Below are positions 62,182 to 64,000 of a stretch of DNA of 64,000 bases, piece by piece. Within the stretch, counting starts at the first letter, position 1. Each line of letters starts with the position of its first letter. The DNA comes from Macrobrachium rosenbergii (taxonomy: Eukaryota > Arthropoda > Malacostraca > Decapoda > Palaemonidae), in contig NC_089744.1 of the NCBI RefSeq assembly GCF_040412425.1, positions 26,956,001 through 27,020,000 on the forward strand, written 5' to 3'. Both the position numbers and the translations under genes were made by a program. Below the pieces are notes generated by a model. It saw only the letters and a program-made list of their open reading frames with translations. It was not told the origin of the DNA and did no database searches.

Positions 62182-62600
62182 TAAAACATTTTAAATATCT
62201 CCCCTCCCGACTCCTAAGTCTAAGTTCCCCTAAGTAATAAAAGAAAAAATAACAAAAGAGTAACACTCTTAAATTTGTTACTTCTTATACACCATTTCCT
62301 CTGTATTAATATGGTTACTTCAGAAGAATGTACCCAGAATGCAGTGTTAAAATCAATAGACATTGTCGAGTTTATGTCTTCGGAAACTGGTAATCCTCGA
62401 ATGACGATCTTCAGCGACGTCTTTTTTCTACTGTGGAAGTTGAAATTCTCTTCCTGCTCCTGTATTTTCCTGATTATCGTAACCCTCCTTCTTTTGAGAG
62501 GTAGGTCTGTTGCTTCTCTGCTTAACCCGCTGCCTCTTTTCTTTTTCCCCTTATTCTTTTATTAGACTGCCAGTCCTATTAGCGTTTGCTGTTCAACAGT
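62182..62600. other. no gene seen
   Basis: The 96-codon plus frame (62275-62565) is Leu/Phe-rich and may look like membrane sequence because of pyrimidine bias. I recognise no family. Confidence 0.4.
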
Positions 62601-62619
62601 AAGAATGGATCCTTAGATG

Positions 62620-63225
62620 TGATTTAGAGGAATTATAGGAAGATTATAAATGCCAAATACCCAGAACGAACTCCCATCTCATATAGGAGTGTCTAGTAAT
62701 GAAAAGGCTGACAACTGTATAGCAAAAGGAGCTATAGCTGATATGCCTCCAAGGATATATAAACTTACATGCGACGACTTCTTACCAAACATCAGATCAC
62801 TTGCTGTGAGTATATGGCAGGAACGTTGGAATGCAGTTGGGGAAGCAAAATGAAAGAAAATACGAGTGTCGCATTTCCTTGGAGGTATAGCAAAATGCCC
62901 AGAAAACGAGAAACAGCACTCTCACCGTCTAAGACTAGGGCATACCAGCCTCACACACAAGATTTTAGTGGTAAATGCATATCAACCATACTGTGATGAC
63001 TGCCTGGTCCCTTTGACTATCGCACATTTGCTAGTTGCATCCAACAATCTAAAGGACCTTGGGAGAAGCCTTCTCTCAGAGGCACGAGATGAGAATGACC
63101 GGTATGTTCTAGTCAAAGTCCTCAGAAGAAGGACCAGTGCCATTTTTAGATTTGTATCAGAAGCAGTCTTCAATAAAAACTATAGATTTGATTTTTTTTA
63201 CATAATCTTGTCATCGTGTCAATAG
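62620..63225 (+). pseudogene. non-LTR retrotransposon RNase H and C-terminal tail, broken
   Basis: The frame from 62650 reads LPSHIGVSSNEKADNCIAKG. This is the RNase H segment with the His and the NE-x-AD block (catalytic-site Asp) found in RNase H domains of non-LTR retrotransposons. It continues to WQERWNAVGEAK and stops at 62853. About 40 bp on, in a different frame, comes HRLRLGHTSLTHKILV...YCDDCLVPLTIAHLL, the conserved tail after RNase H. That tail normally has a Cys/His cluster of C-x2-C...H-x4-C form; here CDDC and H are present and the final Cys is missing. At least one frameshift and an in-frame stop just upstream of 62650 make it inactive. No RT or endonuclease part is seen upstream, consistent with 5' truncation. 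The clade is not resolved. Confidence 0.85.
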
Positions 63226-64000
63226 CGTTTATATAAATTTAGTCTTTCTCAATAATTGTCGTACGCGTCATTGACCAAAGTTGTCGAGATGCCAGAGAAC
63301 CTTAAATCAGTCAATCCAATCTGTTTTGGAGAAGTCCTGGGTAGCAGTTATTACGCGTTTCTGGATTCGGGAGAGGAAATATTTTCGTTATATTTTTGTT
63401 ATATTCATTCGCTTTTCTCAAACCAGCTTTTCTAATCTATACTGCAGGATGTTTTCGTAGTTATCGTGAATAAACGTAACAGCGCTTGGAACTGAACTGC
63501 CTGTTTTTGTCAGGTGGTATTCTCAAACTAAAATCATGAGGAACTTTGATTTTTTTTAGTATGTACATTATATATATATAATATATATATATAATATTGT
63601 GTGTGTACGCCTGTACATGTGCACGTTCGTATGCAGCAAACGAAGATTATACTCATAGGTAGTTGTGAATTTTCTTTTGGTCCCTTGCCTCTTTTTATTC
63701 ATTGTTTATGTATTGATTTGCACTACCTTTCGTTTTCAAGTCATTCCGGCTGTCTCATATCCTCTCCCATCTCCGATTCCCATAAAGATTTCCATCTTTC
63801 GGGAAATAATAGTATTACGTTGGTAAAATTCGTCGATCTGGAGAACGTAAAAGAAGCTGGTTCACTCATCACATCTAGTGATATTTTTGAATGGGAGAAC
63901 ACGTCTGATAATCAGCATTATGTTTGCTTTTGCTCTGTCACAAACGTAAATACGGGCTAGGATTATTTTGTGTACATATCTCCAGTTTCTTCTGATGAGA
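63226..64000. other. retroelement 3' flank, then unassigned frame
   Basis: A short interrupted TA tract lies at 63569-63596. The plus frame 63601-63960 (119 codons, no ATG near the start; GTG or TTG type opening) has no motif I recognise and is of chance-level length. The window ends shortly after, so an exon cannot be excluded. Confidence 0.4.

Noticed and set aside
63601..63960. 119-codon plus-strand frame near the window end
   Set aside because: No ATG at the start, no known motif and chance-level length. It could only be revived by transcript or conservation evidence.

Overview
This window looks like non-genic DNA from a large, repeat-rich animal genome, most likely a decapod crustacean (shrimp, prawn or crab type). 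The evidence is about thirty long (TA)n, (CT)n/(GA)n and (AC)n microsatellites, tRNA-like SINE sequence, decayed non-LTR retrotransposon pieces, and three copies of a roughly 300-bp dispersed repeat whose end (...CAGCGCTTGGCCTTTGGCC...) I associate with decapod genomic sequence. The order-level placement is recall plus inference; no search was run. I find no intact protein-coding gene, rRNA or functional tRNA, CRISPR array or bacterial-type operon. Nearly all long open frames are translations of microsatellites (Tyr-Ile, Ser-Leu, Arg-Glu or His-Thr runs). The others are at or below the length expected by chance in AT-rich DNA.

Layout. 0-4 kb: plain AT-rich DNA with two short microsatellites and a small decayed minisatellite. 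4.1-5.3 kb: two head-to-head copies of a tRNA-derived SINE, then a complex (TA)n-(GA)n block. 7.36-7.58 kb: a 53-bp tandem repeat. 8.5-16.5 kb: a cluster of palindromic (fold-back) sequences, each bordered by or close to (TA)n/(GT)n arrays, including a nested one at 10.85-12.01 kb. 16.8-25.9 kb: two copies of the 300-bp repeat, a fold-back whose loop is (TA)n (23.5-24.2 kb), and several local duplications. 26-41 kb: mostly unremarkable DNA with microsatellites, a triplicated composite microsatellite at 33.5-34.2 kb and a 300-bp inverted repeat at 37.1/38.8 kb. 41.5-42.9 kb: a decayed 32-33-bp minisatellite beside a broken reverse-transcriptase fragment on the minus strand. 44.9-45.2 kb: a long hairpin. 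46.7-52.8 kb: a 6-kb array of a 29-bp satellite. 53-62 kb: microsatellites, a truncated third copy of the 300-bp repeat and plain DNA. 62.6-63.2 kb: a broken retrotransposon RNase H/C-terminal fragment on the plus strand.

The most interesting structures are the 29-bp array and the palindromes. The array has higher-order organisation: two related blocks about 2.3-2.9 kb long, with a nearly identical 607-bp tandem duplication inside the first. The recurrent combination of long palindromes with (TA)n arrays suggests either TA-targeting fold-back elements or repeated snap-back template switching at self-complementary TA repeats.
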